Shown: positions 43,151 to 52,778 of the stretch, one piece after another | Layout: each line of letters starts with the position of its first letter | How positions within the stretch are numbered: position 1 is the stretch's first letter | Source of the DNA: Acrocarpospora pleiomorpha | GTDB lineage: Bacteria > Actinomycetota > Actinomycetes > Streptosporangiales > Streptosporangiaceae | Direction of reading: 5' to 3' | NCBI RefSeq assembly: GCF_009687885.1 | Contig: NZ_BLAF01000005.1 | Location: forward strand, 209,118-273,117 | DNA: 64,000 nt | Program-made: the position numbers and the translations under genes | The notes under the pieces: generated by a model | The model's database searches: none | What the model was told of the DNA's origin: nothing | Seen by the model: only the letters and a program-made list of their open reading frames with translations

Positions 43151-43929
43151 CGCTCACCGTGGAGAACGTCTCGGTCCGCATCGGCGGCAAGAACCTCGTC
43201 CACGACGTCTCGCTGGAGGTCGCCAAGGGTGAGGTGCTCGGCCTGGCCGGACCCAACGGCGCGGGCAAGTCGACGCTGCTGCGCACCTTCTACCGGGCGC
43301 GCAGGCCGACCTCCGGCCGGGTGCTCCTCGATGGTGAGGACGTTTGGAAGATGCCGGGAACCGCCCTGGCCAGGCGCCTGGCGGCGGTGCTCCAGGAGAC
43401 CGGCGGCGACTTCGAACTGTCGGTGTACGACATCGTGGCCATGGGTCGCACCCCGCACAAACGCGCCTTCGACGGCGACAATGCCGACGACAGGTCCGTC
43501 ATCGCCGACGCCCTGGAACGGCTCGACGTCGCCGGGCTGGCCTACGCGCCCTTCGACCGCCTGTCGGGCGGCGAGAAACAGCGTGTCCTGATCGCCAGGG
43601 CGCTGGCCCAGCAACCGGCCACGATGGTGCTCGACGAACCCACCAACCACCTCGACCTGCGCCACCAGCTCGATGCCCTGAGCCTGGTGCGCGGCCTCGG
43701 CGTCACGGCGGTGGTCGCCCTGCACGACCTCAACATGGCCGCCGCCTTCTGCGACCGCATCGGCGTCATGGACGCCGGCCGGATCGTCTCCCTCGGCACC
43801 CCCGAGGAGGTGCTGACCCCCGCGATGCTGGCGGAGGTCTACCGGGTCGACGCCGACGTGGCGCTCCATCCGGAGACGGGCGTCCCGCAGGTGACCCTCC
43901 GCACCGGAGGGAGACGCCTCACGAGCTGA
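43147..43929 (+). CDS. BtuD/FecE-type ABC ATPase
   Basis: A 260-residue ATPase: Walker A GPNGAGKST, Q-loop LQET, signature LSGGEKQRV, Walker B MVLDEPTNHLD and switch His in ALHDLN. It powers the corrinoid importer. GTG 43147 overlaps the permease stop. Confidence 0.94.
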   Translation: MTLTVENVSVRIGGKNLVHDVSLEVAKGEVLGLAGPNGAGKSTLLRTFYRARRPTSGRVLLDGEDVWKMPGTALARRLAAVLQETGGDFELSVYDIVAMGRTPHKRAFDGDNADDRSVIADALERLDVAGLAYAPFDRLSGGEKQRVLIARALAQQPATMVLDEPTNHLDLRHQLDALSLVRGLGVTAVVALHDLNMAAAFCDRIGVMDAGRIVSLGTPEEVLTPAMLAEVYRVDADVALHPETGVPQVTLRTGGRRLTS

Positions 43930-44006
43930 CCCCTCCGTTCCTGAAACAGCCGGATCAGAGATCCGGTCTTTTCGCCGTGCGATTTTCACGAATGGAGTCT
44001 CGGAAT

Positions 44007-44672
44007 ATGAATTCGGAAACGATCCGCGCCGCTCTCGAAGAAGTCGCCGATTTCGGCTCCTTCTTCGCTTTGCGAATGAGTGGCGATCCGACGGGATGGC
44101 ATGACGTCCGCCTCGATTATGAACGCGGATTCACCGATCTGGTCGACTCGACAGCCGAAAGATACGGCACGACCGAAAAACGGATCGGCGCCTCGATCGC
44201 CCAGTTGAGCCACGCCGCCCGACTCTGGTCACCGGTCATCGGCACCGTCCTCACCCACGGTGTGGTCCCCGACCTGACCCGCCTCGACCGCGCCGACGAC
44301 GGCCCGGGGCTGCGTCTCCCCACCGTGTCCGGATGGCCCTACGAATCTCCCCGACAGCTCTACGATCTCGTCATGCACGGCCATTTGGAGCCCTTCACCG
44401 CAGGACTCAAGATCAAGATCGCGCCTCGGTTGCTGGCCGGCAATGCCGCCTCCGCCGTCGCCGAAGCAGGACGCGCGGTTGTGGCGGCCCGGCCGGAACT
44501 GGCCGACGCCGCCACTGACTTGGTCGACGGACTACTCGCCGAAGGCGACCTGGCCGGAAAGGGAAAAATAATCTCGCCGGATCTCGCATTCCACCGTACC
44601 ACCTGCTGCCTCTATTACCGCGTCCCGCACGGGAGTAAATGCGGCGACTGCGCATTATTGAATTCGCCGTGA
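44007..44672 (+). CDS. FhuF-like [2Fe-2S] reductase protein
   Basis: A 221-residue protein whose C-terminus has the FhuF iron-sulfur motif C-C-x10-C-x2-C (in TCCLYYRVPHGSKCGDCALL). E. coli FhuF reduces ferric siderophores in the cytoplasm. Here the gene follows a B12-riboswitch importer, so reduction of an imported corrinoid is an alternative job. It starts 77 bases after the ATPase gene; ATG 44007 has GGAG 9 bases upstream. Helices with SHAARLWSPVIGTVL and GLRLPTVSGW match the FhuF-type N-terminal domain. Confidence 0.85.
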   Translation: MNSETIRAALEEVADFGSFFALRMSGDPTGWHDVRLDYERGFTDLVDSTAERYGTTEKRIGASIAQLSHAARLWSPVIGTVLTHGVVPDLTRLDRADDGPGLRLPTVSGWPYESPRQLYDLVMHGHLEPFTAGLKIKIAPRLLAGNAASAVAEAGRAVVAARPELADAATDLVDGLLAEGDLAGKGKIISPDLAFHRTTCCLYYRVPHGSKCGDCALLNSP

Positions 44673-44676
44673 GGCT

Positions 44677-45060
44677 GTGCCTAAAGTACTTGCCAGGAGC
44701 TACCCGATGCTCGCCGGCACCGCCGCCGCCCCGACGACGGCCGAAGCCAGGCGGGCCGCACTGCGTGAGGTGCTGGAACGCGACGCGGTCACCCACTGGT
44801 GGGCCAGCGGAACATCAGCCGCACCCCTGGCCGAGCCCGATCACGGACCGCTCGCCAAAGCACTCGGGGAAGCGTCGGAGTCCGGGCTGTCGGTGACGCT
44901 GCTGCGTCTGCCGTCGGAATTCGGCGCCACCGTCGCCGGTGCCTTCGTCGAGGATGGCGGGAATCGGATGCGCGGAGCTCAAGGTCTGCCGGGTCGTCGC
45001 GCCCGGCCTCCACTGCAACGCCCCGGCGGCCTTCCCGCTTGCGCGCCCGTCGGAGAACTC
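44677..45060 (+). pseudogene. YcaO-domain remnant
   Basis: One frame contains GTAAAPTTAEARRAALREVL, then ERDAVTHWWASG and LSVTLLRLPSEFGATVAGAF, which match the YcaO ATP-binding core (the ERDA...WW block). After about 44970 a different frame gives VCRVVAPGLHCNAPAAFPLA, typical of the YcaO C-terminal end. So this is a YcaO gene cut at the 5' end with an internal loss and frameshift. YcaO proteins make azoline/thioamide peptide modifications. No precursor peptide or partner is seen. Confidence 0.7.
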
Positions 45061-45142
45061 CGTCCGAACACCGGACGTAGGGACGCGGGCATCGGGCGGC
45101 CACCGGTTGGAGGGCGGCCGGAGCCGTTGCTAGGCTCCGGCC

Positions 45143-45679
45143 ATGAAGTGCCCGAAACGGACGATGCGCGGTCTGCGCTCGGCCTTGGTGGCACTCAGCA
45201 CCACCGTGATCGCGGTCGCGGCCCATCGCGCCCACGGCACGACACCGCCTCTGCTGGCTCTGGTCCCCGTGGTCCTGGCAGTCTGGGGCGTCGCCTACGG
45301 GCTGGCGGGCCGCAGGGTCAACCGGCGGGAGTTGCTGACCCTGCTCGGCGCCGCCCAGCTCGGCATCCACGGCCTCAGCGTCTACCTGGCGGACCCGATC
45401 CACCCCGGCCACTACGGTATCGACGACACCTCGTCGTCTGGAGTCCTCTCGCACGCGGCGGCCACCGTTCTCACCGCGCTGCTGCTGGAGTACGGCGAGC
45501 GGATGTGGTGGGGGCTGCTCTCCCTGCTCGGGGTGCGCTACCGCACGGTCCACCTCCGCGATCTTCCGCCGCCGGTCCGGCGCCCCATCCCGGTCGCCTC
45601 CCGCGCCGTTCCCCTGCTGACCCGGCTGTGCGCCGGGCCCGTCGGGACGCGTGCCCCGCCCCTCCTCACCCAGATCTGA
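45143..45679 (+). CDS. membrane protein of unknown function
   Basis: A 178-residue protein with about four hydrophobic segments (SALVALSTTVIAVAA, LLALVPVVLAVWGVAYGLAG, LLTLLGAAQLGIHGLSVYL, SHAAATVLTALLLEYGERMW) and scattered His residues, then a basic Pro-rich tail. It resembles small membrane proteins next to YcnI/CopCD copper genes, and it lies 80 bases before such a set, so a copper-related role is possible. No named family can be given. Confidence 0.65.
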   Translation: MKCPKRTMRGLRSALVALSTTVIAVAAHRAHGTTPPLLALVPVVLAVWGVAYGLAGRRVNRRELLTLLGAAQLGIHGLSVYLADPIHPGHYGIDDTSSSGVLSHAAATVLTALLLEYGERMWWGLLSLLGVRYRTVHLRDLPPPVRRPIPVASRAVPLLTRLCAGPVGTRAPPLLTQI

Positions 45680-45759
45680 GCACCACGGGGACAACAGGCC
45701 CCGCTTCCCCCAACCGGACCCGACGGTTCGGCCATGATCTGTTTCAGAGGAGAACCCCC

Positions 45760-46506
45760 ATGAGCTCTGCCCTGCGCAACACCCTGCGCACCACCGCCGT
45801 CGGCACGGCCGCCCTAGGGCTGGTCCTGTTCGGTGCGAGCGCGGCGTCGGCCCACGTCACCGTCACCCCCTCCACCACCGCGGCCGGCAGCTACACCGTG
45901 CTGACCTTCTCCGTCCCCCACGGCTGCGACGGGTCGTCCACCACCTCGGTCGCCATCTCGATGCCCGAGCAGATCATCGCGGTCACCCCGACGGTCAACC
46001 CGGGCTGGGACGTCGAGAAGAAGATGGAGAAGCTCGACACCCCGGTCGACAACGGCCACGGCGGCCAGTACACCGAGCGGGTCGACCAGGTCGTCTACAC
46101 CGCCAAGACCCCGCTGCCCGATGGCCTGCGCGACGCGTTCGAGCTGTCGCTGAAGCTCCCGGAGGAGGCGGGCGCCAAGCTCGTCTTCCCGGCGATCCAG
46201 AAGTGTGAAAAGGGCGAGACGCCCTGGACCGAGGTCACCGAGGACGGCGCCGAGGAGCCGGAGCACCCTGCTCCGTTCATCGTTCTGACCGCCGCCCAGG
46301 CGGCGGGGCACGACGCGGTCACGCCCGCGCCCGTGCCGACCGCAAGCGCGGCCCCGGCGATCGCTCCCTCGCAGGCCGCGGCCGACTCGGCGGCGTCCTC
46401 CGACTCGGGCGGCGCCGGTGTGGTCGGCTGGGCCGGTCTGGTGCTGGGCGCGATCGGGGCGGCGGCGGGCGTGACCGCGCTGGTGCGCAGCAGGAAGACC
46501 TCTTGA
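45760..46506 (+). CDS. YcnI-family copper-binding protein
   Basis: A 248-residue secreted DUF1775 protein: signal peptide ending SAASA, so the mature N-terminus is His (HVTVTPSTT). B. subtilis YcnI binds Cu(II) through this single N-terminal His and a Trp; the corresponding Trp is in KGETPWTEV. An Ala/Pro-rich linker and a C-terminal transmembrane helix (GWAGLVLGAIGAAAGVTALV) anchor it outside. GAGGAG precedes ATG 45760. Its stop overlaps the TTG start of the CopCD gene. Confidence 0.92.
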   Translation: MSSALRNTLRTTAVGTAALGLVLFGASAASAHVTVTPSTTAAGSYTVLTFSVPHGCDGSSTTSVAISMPEQIIAVTPTVNPGWDVEKKMEKLDTPVDNGHGGQYTERVDQVVYTAKTPLPDGLRDAFELSLKLPEEAGAKLVFPAIQKCEKGETPWTEVTEDGAEEPEHPAPFIVLTAAQAAGHDAVTPAPVPTASAAPAIAPSQAAADSAASSDSGGAGVVGWAGLVLGAIGAAAGVTALVRSRKTS

Positions 46507-48194
46507 TCCGTCCGGTTCGCCGGACGTCCGGGTGGGTGCGGCCGTCGGCCACGCCCACCTGGGCCGTCGTGCTCCTGGCTGCCTTCCTGGTCCTCCTCCT
46601 GCCGGGTACGGCCGACGCCCACGCCGTACTGAAGAGCTCCGACCCCACCGACGGCCAGGTCCTCGCCCAGGCGCCGCGCACGATCACGGCCACCTTCAAC
46701 GAGGCGATCAGCCTCGCTCCGAAGGGGAACATGCTGCTCGACTCGGCCGGCCGCCCGGTGCCCGCCGACATCCGCTCGGTGAACGACACCGTCGTTTACA
46801 CCCCGGCGTCGACCCTCGCCGAGGGCACGTACATCGTGAGCTGGCGGGTCATCTCCGCCGACACCCACCCGGTCGGCGGCGGCATCAGCTTCTCCGTCGG
46901 CAAGCCGAGCGCGAGCTCCGTCGCCGTTCCCACCCAGGTCGCCGACCGCGAGGTGAACCTGCTCCGGATCGGCGCCGAGGTGCTGCGGTACGGGGGAGTG
47001 CTCGGGTTCGCCGGTCTCACCGCCTTCGGCCTGTTCATCGCCGAGCCGAGCGTGCGCAGGTCGGCGACATTCGCCCGGAGGGTCCGGCGTGTCCGCGATG
47101 CGCTGGCCGCCGCCGCGGTGTTCGGCGCCGCTGCCCTGGTCCCGCTGGTCAAGCTCTGGCAGGACGGCGCGGGCGTCGGCGACCTGTTCTCCGCCTCCTT
47201 GTGGCCCGCGGCGCTGTCGACGGCGCCCGCCGCCGCCGCGGCACTGCTGGCCGCCGGCACCGTGATCGCCCTGGTCGCGGTGCGCCGCGAGCTGCCGGTC
47301 GTCGCGGCGGCCGGGGCGGCGCTGGCGTTGGGCTCTCTCGCCGTGGTCGGCCACACCAGGGTGTACGGGCCGGGCTGGCTGGTGCTCGCCGCCGACCTGC
47401 TGCACCTGGCCACCGCCGCGCTCTGGTTCGGCGGGCTGCTCGGGCTGTGCCTGCTGTTCCTCCCCGACCCAGACCACCGGGTGGCCGAGGTCGCCTCGGC
47501 GGTCGGTCGCTTCTCGGGTGCGGCGCTGTGGCTGGTCGCCGGGCTCGGCGCGAGCGCGGTCCTGCTGTGGTGGCGGATCGCCGACAGCGTGGACGGCCTG
47601 TGGACGACCGGCTACGGCCGGCTCGTCCTGGTGAAACTCGTGCTGGTGCTCGCCGTCATCGGCGTCGCCGCCTGGAACCGGTACCGGCTCGTCCCCTCGG
47701 TGCTGTCCGGCCCGCGCCGGCAGGACACCCTCGGGGCGCTGCGCCGTACGGTCGGGATCGAGGCGGCGGGTCTGGCCGTGGTGGTGGCCGTCACCGGCGT
47801 GCTGGTCTCGCAGACGCCGCGAGAAGAAGTTGCCGCCGCACCCGCGGCGACCGCGCCGTCTCCCTCCGCCGGGCCCAAGACGCTCACCGCGGCCGTCGGC
47901 GATGGCAAGGCCACCATGGTGATCAGCCCCGGCAAGCGGGGGGTCAACGCGCTCCAGCTGTCCCTGGTGGACGGCAAGGGCGTGCCGCTGGTGCCGCATG
48001 AGACGCCTGAGCTGTCGGTGCGGCTGCCCGCGTACGAACTGGGGCCGTTCAAGAAGCCGCTGTCCACGACGGGCAAGGGCACGTACGAGGCGACGGTCGA
48101 CTTCCCGCTCGACGGGACGTGGACGGTGACGCTGGTCGTGCGGCTGTCGGAGTTCGAGAGCCCAGTCGTCTCCCAGAAGGTGGTGATCCCATGA
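46503..48194 (+). CDS. CopC-CopD fusion, copper import protein
   Basis: A 563-residue fusion. After a signal peptide the mature protein begins HAVLKSSDPTDG (CopC domain, with the N-terminal His and a second His in SADTHPVGGG). From about residue 155 CopD-type transmembrane helices follow, with conserved His in HTRVYGPGW and LLHLATAALWFGG. A C-terminal YtkA-like beta domain starts near 455 (GKATMVISPGKRG). TTG 46503 overlaps the YcnI stop. Such proteins pass copper across the membrane. Confidence 0.92.
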   Translation: MIRPVRRTSGWVRPSATPTWAVVLLAAFLVLLLPGTADAHAVLKSSDPTDGQVLAQAPRTITATFNEAISLAPKGNMLLDSAGRPVPADIRSVNDTVVYTPASTLAEGTYIVSWRVISADTHPVGGGISFSVGKPSASSVAVPTQVADREVNLLRIGAEVLRYGGVLGFAGLTAFGLFIAEPSVRRSATFARRVRRVRDALAAAAVFGAAALVPLVKLWQDGAGVGDLFSASLWPAALSTAPAAAAALLAAGTVIALVAVRRELPVVAAAGAALALGSLAVVGHTRVYGPGWLVLAADLLHLATAALWFGGLLGLCLLFLPDPDHRVAEVASAVGRFSGAALWLVAGLGASAVLLWWRIADSVDGLWTTGYGRLVLVKLVLVLAVIGVAAWNRYRLVPSVLSGPRRQDTLGALRRTVGIEAAGLAVVVAVTGVLVSQTPREEVAAAPAATAPSPSAGPKTLTAAVGDGKATMVISPGKRGVNALQLSLVDGKGVPLVPHETPELSVRLPAYELGPFKKPLSTTGKGTYEATVDFPLDGTWTVTLVVRLSEFESPVVSQKVVIP

Positions 48195-48832
48195 GGTCGG
48201 TCTGCCGTGCGGTCCGGGCCGCCGGAGTGGCGCTGGCGGCGGTCGTGCTGGCGCTGCTGCCAGCCGCTCCGGCGCTGGCGCACGTGCTGCTGGAGTCCGC
48301 GCAGCCCAATGGGGACGGTTCGGTCACGCTCACCTTCTCCTTCGACCACGGCTGCGACGGGCAACCGACCGAGGCGCTCGTCGTCAGAGTGCCGGCCGGG
48401 TCGTCGGTGCTGTCGGCCGGGCAGCCGGTCGGCTGGCGCAACGTGGTGAAGGGGAACACGGTCGAGTGGACCGGCCCGGGGATCGCCGACGGCACCAAGG
48501 CGGCCTTCACCCTGAAGGCGCGGCTGTCGGGGAAGGTCGGCACGCCGCTGCTCTTCCCGACCACACAGCGGTGCGGCGGAGGCAAGGGGTATGAGTGGAT
48601 CGGCGTCGATGACGCGTCCGAGGAGCCCGCACCCCGGCTGATCGCCACCGCCGCCGTCCTGGACCCGGCCCTCAACCCGGCCCCGCCCCCAGCCGTGGGC
48701 GCGGACGGCGCCGACGACGTCCAGGTGGCCGTGGCACTGGGAGCCTTCACCGCGCTGGCGGCCCTGACCGCTCACCTGACCCGCCGACGTCTCCGCCGCC
48801 CTGACCCCGGCCCGACGGCATCCTCGGTATAA
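48191..48832 (+). CDS. second YcnI-family copper-binding protein
   Basis: A 213-residue DUF1775 protein: signal peptide ending ALA, mature N-terminus HVLLESAQPNG with the copper-binding His, and a Trp in KGYEWIGVD matching the YcnI Trp. A C-terminal hydrophobic helix and Arg-rich tail (HLTRRRLRR) anchor it. It overlaps the CopCD stop by ATGA. Two YcnI proteins thus bracket one CopCD in a single transcript. Confidence 0.9.
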   Translation: MRSVCRAVRAAGVALAAVVLALLPAAPALAHVLLESAQPNGDGSVTLTFSFDHGCDGQPTEALVVRVPAGSSVLSAGQPVGWRNVVKGNTVEWTGPGIADGTKAAFTLKARLSGKVGTPLLFPTTQRCGGGKGYEWIGVDDASEEPAPRLIATAAVLDPALNPAPPPAVGADGADDVQVAVALGAFTALAALTAHLTRRRLRRPDPGPTASSV

Positions 48833-48833
48833 A

Positions 48834-48896
48834 GATCGCGGCCGCTACCCTCTGCGAGATCCTCAGGAAGGAAGGCGCTGATCCGGAGCGTCTCGG
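48834..48896 (+). pseudogene. possible integrase/transposase scrap
   Basis: A short frame reads IAAATLCEILRKEGADPERL, resembling the helix before the catalytic core of IS481/IS3-type transposases (the TVWEIL...GxDP pattern). It abuts the next transposase relic. Too short to be certain. Confidence 0.35.
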
Positions 48897-49478
48897 CTAC
48901 GTGCCATCTCGCATCCCGTCGCCGATCCACTGGACGACCTGAACGTACGCCGACGGGACCGGATCGGTGGAGCTATTCACGTACTCGCGTGCCGGATTCA
49001 AATCGGCCGGCAGCGCGGCGACCGGCTTGGAGGTCATCGAGGTGCCCCGGTCGGCGTGTACGTGCCCAGGGGCCCGCCCTCCGTTGGCGGCGATGGCATC
49101 GGTGATGAACCGCTCGGCCAGCCCCGCGCTTTCCCGGGTGTGGACCTGCCAGTGCACGACGTACCGCCAGTAGATGTCGATCATCACGTACAAGTCGTAG
49201 TAGACGCCCCTGGCCGGCCCTACCAACTTGGTGATGTCCCAGGAGAAGACCTGGCTCGGGCCGCGGGCGACCAGCTCAGGCCGTACCCGGGCCGGGTGAG
49301 TGGCGTGACGGCGCCGCTCGCGGACCTCGCCGCGGGCACGCGGCAGCCGGTACATGGTCGAGATGCTGCACAGGTAGGTGCCTTCGTCCAGCAGCGTGGC
49401 CAGGGACCTGCCCGTCAGCGCGCATGCCGCCGTGACGCCGACGACAGGCTCCTGCGCCGTCAACGCCTCATCGATCAC
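48897..49478 (-). pseudogene. IS3-family transposase OrfB, internally deleted and truncated
   Basis: The protein starts in the N-terminal region (VTAACALTGRSLAT), then jumps to LLDEGTYLCSISTMYRLPRA, indicating an in-frame internal deletion. The rve catalytic core follows (SQVFSWDITKLVGPARGVYY with Asp, then HADRGTSM with the second Asp), but the last catalytic Glu region is replaced by an unrelated tail. The element is inactive. Confidence 0.85.
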
Positions 49479-50853
49479 TTCTTGCGCGGCGTGTCGTCGT
49501 CCGCGCCCTCGGAGAGCAGTTCCAAGCTTGAGATTTAACCCTCCTTCTTGTCTCCCGTCTTCGCGAGACTGTCCGTTTTGCGAAGTTCGGATCCAAGACG
49601 GTAGCGGGGAGCTGGCCTATTCTTCCCTCCGGGAGGGCGCCCGGACCGGGGTGAGTGGATTTCGGCAGACGCGCCGACGTGCCCAGGCGATCATGGACAT
49701 GCCGAAATGCGCGGCGGACCCGATACGGCGTCAAGGGCCGTCCGGGCCGGGGCCGCCGCTCCCAGGGACGGCGAAGATCGCCGACCAGGTGTCGGGCGAG
49801 ACGTAACTGGACGTAGGCGGCGAGGAGCAGCCAGGTCCAGCGGACCGCCTGCTCGGGATGCCGGACGCGGGCCGCCGTCCAGCCCAGCTGGGACTTCATC
49901 ATTTTGAAGGTGTGTTCCATGTCGAAGCGGCGCAGGTAGGCTCGCCAGCAGACATCCAGATCAGGTTCGGGCAGGCCGGAGTACCACAGCCACATGGTCC
50001 GATGCGGGCTGCGGCCGTTGGGCAGCCGTTCGACCCGGACCTGGATGACGGTGCCCTCGATGATCGGCAGCCGGGAGAACAGCTCACCCTCCAACAGGGC
50101 GAAGTAGCCGGTCCGCTGTACCTTCTGGTGCATGCCGTGCCAGGCGCGGACCTCCACACGCCCGTACTTGGTGGTGTCGGGGACGACCAGGACCTGATCC
50201 GGTGGCCGCGTGTCCGCGTCGGCGGCCAAGTTGAAGCGCCGACCGTGGACGCCGTTGCGGCCGGGCCCGGGTTTGCGGGGTCCGGGCCGGCCGTCGTAGA
50301 AGACGCGGTCCCCGGCGATGCGGACCAGCAGTTGGACGTCAATGCCTTCCAGTGCGTGGGTGAGCGCGGCGGCGGCATAGCCTTGATCCAGGACGAATAA
50401 CGGCCTCGGCCGCTGGCCGGGGTCCTTCTGCTCGGCCAAGCGTTCGGCCAGGTCGCGGATCTGAGTAGCCGTCGTGGTCACTGGGCAGGCGCCTTCGGGC
50501 AGTCGGCGGGCATCGACGGGCAATGTCCACGACGAGCTGCCCCATTCCAGTCCGGTGACCCACTGGAACTCCCAGCCGGGGACGACTTTGCGGTCACCGT
50601 CGCAGTGGCACGGCGCGTAGTGCAGGCCACGATCGGGTGAGCACTCGGCATTCGGGCGGGGAAAGGTGGTCGCATCGACACCGAACATCAGGGGTGCGTC
50701 GGTAGGAAGCTGGGCGGCCAACAGGTCACGCAGACGATCCTCGTCGATACCACCGTCGGCCAGCGCGTCGTAGAGTGCGCCGTGCCCGCGGCGGAAGAGC
50801 GGCGACAGCGACAGCTCCACCAGGGAGGTGACGGGACCATCAGTGCACAGCAC
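49468..50853 (-). mobile_element. DDE transposase of an IS701-like element, ends damaged
   Basis: A 461-codon transposase frame. Catalytic residues fit DDE: Asp in MFGVDATTFPRP, Asp in LFVLDQGYAAA and Glu in FDMEHTFKMMKSQLGWT. The family normally has about 30 more N-terminal residues, but an in-frame stop lies just upstream, so only a GTG start remains. The last 18 or so codons run into the neighbouring IS3 relic, so the original C-terminus is probably lost. Terminal inverted repeats are not visible. 50854-51140 holds no recognisable gene. Confidence 0.85.
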
Positions 50854-51140
50854 CGCGTCGGTCGCCTGTCATGGCCATCTTCAGAGACGGCAGCGTGCTG
50901 CACGTGCTCGGAGGTGACGGCGACGTCCGCGATCTGTCGCTCGATCCGGAGCGGGGCCTTACCAGAGGTGCGTCAACGAGGGGGCAGATCCATGACGCCC
51001 GCCGAGTGGTAGGAGCACGGGGGCAGCGAGGTGCCCTATACGGAAGTCTGCTGAGGCAACCGCGACGATGAACGCGACAGGTCACCCGCGGTGGTCACTG
51101 TTAGGTTGCGCACGAGATGGTGGCTAGCATCGTTCGGGAT

Positions 51141-52778
51141 ATGAGCGCAGCAATAGTTGTGAAGGATCTCGCGGCCGGGCACGGGGAGCGGGTCCTGTTC
51201 TCGGGGCTCGATCTCGTGGTCGCCCCTGGGGACGTCATCGGGCTCGTCGGGGTCAACGGTGCGGGCAAGTCGACGCTGTTGCGCCTGCTCGCCGGCCTCG
51301 ACGCGCCGGAGCAGGGCGGCATCAGCCTCACCCCGGCCACGGCGGTCGTCGGCCACCTGCCCCAGGAGCCGGAGCGCAGGCCAGGCGAGACCGTCCGCCT
51401 GTTCCTGGCCCGCCGTACCGGCGTCGCCCAGGCACAGCGTGACCTCGACGCCGCCACGCAGGCACTGGTGGAGGGCCTGCCGGGTGCCGAGGACGCTTAC
51501 AGCACGGGCCTGGAGCGCTGGCTCTCGCTGGGTGGCGCGGACCTCGACGAGCGCGCCACCGAGGTGGCCGCCGACCTGGGCCTCACGGTCGGCCTCGACC
51601 AGCCGATGACTTCGCTGTCCGGCGGCCAGGCGGCCCGCGCGGGGCTTGCCTCGTTGCTTTTGAGCCGCTACGACCTCTTCCTGCTCGACGAGCCGACCAA
51701 CGACCTCGACCTCGATGGGCTCGACCGGCTGGAGAAGTTCGTGACCGGCCTGCGCTCGGGCACGGTGCTGGTCAGCCACGACCGCGAGTTCCTCGCCAGG
51801 ACCGTCACCAGCGTGCTCGAGCTCGACCTGGCCCAGCATCGGGTTCGGCTGTACGGCGGCGGCTACCAGGCCTACCTGGACGAGCGTGAGGTCGCGCGGG
51901 CGCACGCCAGACAGCAATACGAACAGTACGCCGAGACCCGCACCCAGCTCGAGGCCCGCGCCCGCACCCAGCGCGCATGGATGGAAAAGGGCGTCAAGAA
52001 CGCGCGCCGCAAGATGAGCGACAACGACAAGATCGGGCGGAACGCCCGGGTCGAGACGACCGAGAAGCAGGCCGCCAAGGCCCGCCAGACGGAAAGGCTG
52101 ATCGAACGACTCGATGTGGTGGAGGAGCCGCGCAAGGAGTGGGAGCTGCGGATGGAGATCGCCGCCGCGCCCCGCGCCGGAGCGGTCGTCGCAACCTTGC
52201 GCGGGGCGGTGGCCCGCCGCGGCTCCTTCAGGCTCGGTCCTGTCGATCTGGAGATCGGCTGGGCCGAGCGGGTGGCCATCACCGGGGCCAACGGCGCAGG
52301 TAAGACCACATTGCTGGCCGCGTTGCTCGGTCGGCTTCCGCTTGAGGAGGGGCATGCCTCACTCGGCCCCGGCGTGGTGGTCGGAGAGGTGGACCAGGCA
52401 CGAGGATTCTTCCTGGGAAGCGAGCCGCTGCTGGATGCCTTCGGGGCGCTGGTCTCGCCGATACCGCCCGCCGAGGTGCGCACGCTGCTGGCCAAGTTCG
52501 GGCTCAAGGCCGCCCACGTGATGCGCCCTGCGGCAACCCTGTCGCCTGGCGAGCGGACCCGGGCAGCCCTGGCGTTGCTGCAGGCCAGGGGTGTCAACCT
52601 GCTCGTACTCGACGAGCCGACCAATCATCTCGACCTGCCCGCGATCGAGCAGCTGGAGTCGGCGCTCGCGCACTATCCAGGCACGCTGCTGCTGGTCACG
52701 CACGACCGGCGCATGCTCGAGGCGGTGCAGGTGGGCCGTCGCCTGCGGGTCAGTGCGGGGCTGATCACCGAGATCTGA
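51141..52778 (+). CDS. ABC-F family ATPase
   Basis: A 545-residue protein with two nucleotide-binding domains and no membrane part: Walker A GVNGAGKST and GANGAGKTT, signatures LSGGQAAR and LSPGERTR, Walker B LFLLDEPTNDLD and LLVLDEPTNHLD, with a charged inter-domain linker (about 245-330, rich in Arg/Lys/Glu). ABC-F proteins act on the ribosome E site; some rescue stalled ribosomes, others protect against antibiotics. Which applies cannot be told from sequence. ATG 51141 is preferred over 51117. It is not in an operon. Confidence 0.93.
   Translation: MSAAIVVKDLAAGHGERVLFSGLDLVVAPGDVIGLVGVNGAGKSTLLRLLAGLDAPEQGGISLTPATAVVGHLPQEPERRPGETVRLFLARRTGVAQAQRDLDAATQALVEGLPGAEDAYSTGLERWLSLGGADLDERATEVAADLGLTVGLDQPMTSLSGGQAARAGLASLLLSRYDLFLLDEPTNDLDLDGLDRLEKFVTGLRSGTVLVSHDREFLARTVTSVLELDLAQHRVRLYGGGYQAYLDEREVARAHARQQYEQYAETRTQLEARARTQRAWMEKGVKNARRKMSDNDKIGRNARVETTEKQAAKARQTERLIERLDVVEEPRKEWELRMEIAAAPRAGAVVATLRGAVARRGSFRLGPVDLEIGWAERVAITGANGAGKTTLLAALLGRLPLEEGHASLGPGVVVGEVDQARGFFLGSEPLLDAFGALVSPIPPAEVRTLLAKFGLKAAHVMRPAATLSPGERTRAALALLQARGVNLLVLDEPTNHLDLPAIEQLESALAHYPGTLLLVTHDRRMLEAVQVGRRLRVSAGLITEI

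Noticed and set aside
46095..47999. A 634-codon - strand frame opposite CopCD
   Set aside because: Shadow of the CopCD/YcnI genes with composition typical of antisense high-GC frames.
50871..51071. Small + strand gene before the ABC-F gene
   Set aside because: Possible frame of 66 codons with weak start context and no recognisable family; not better than chance.
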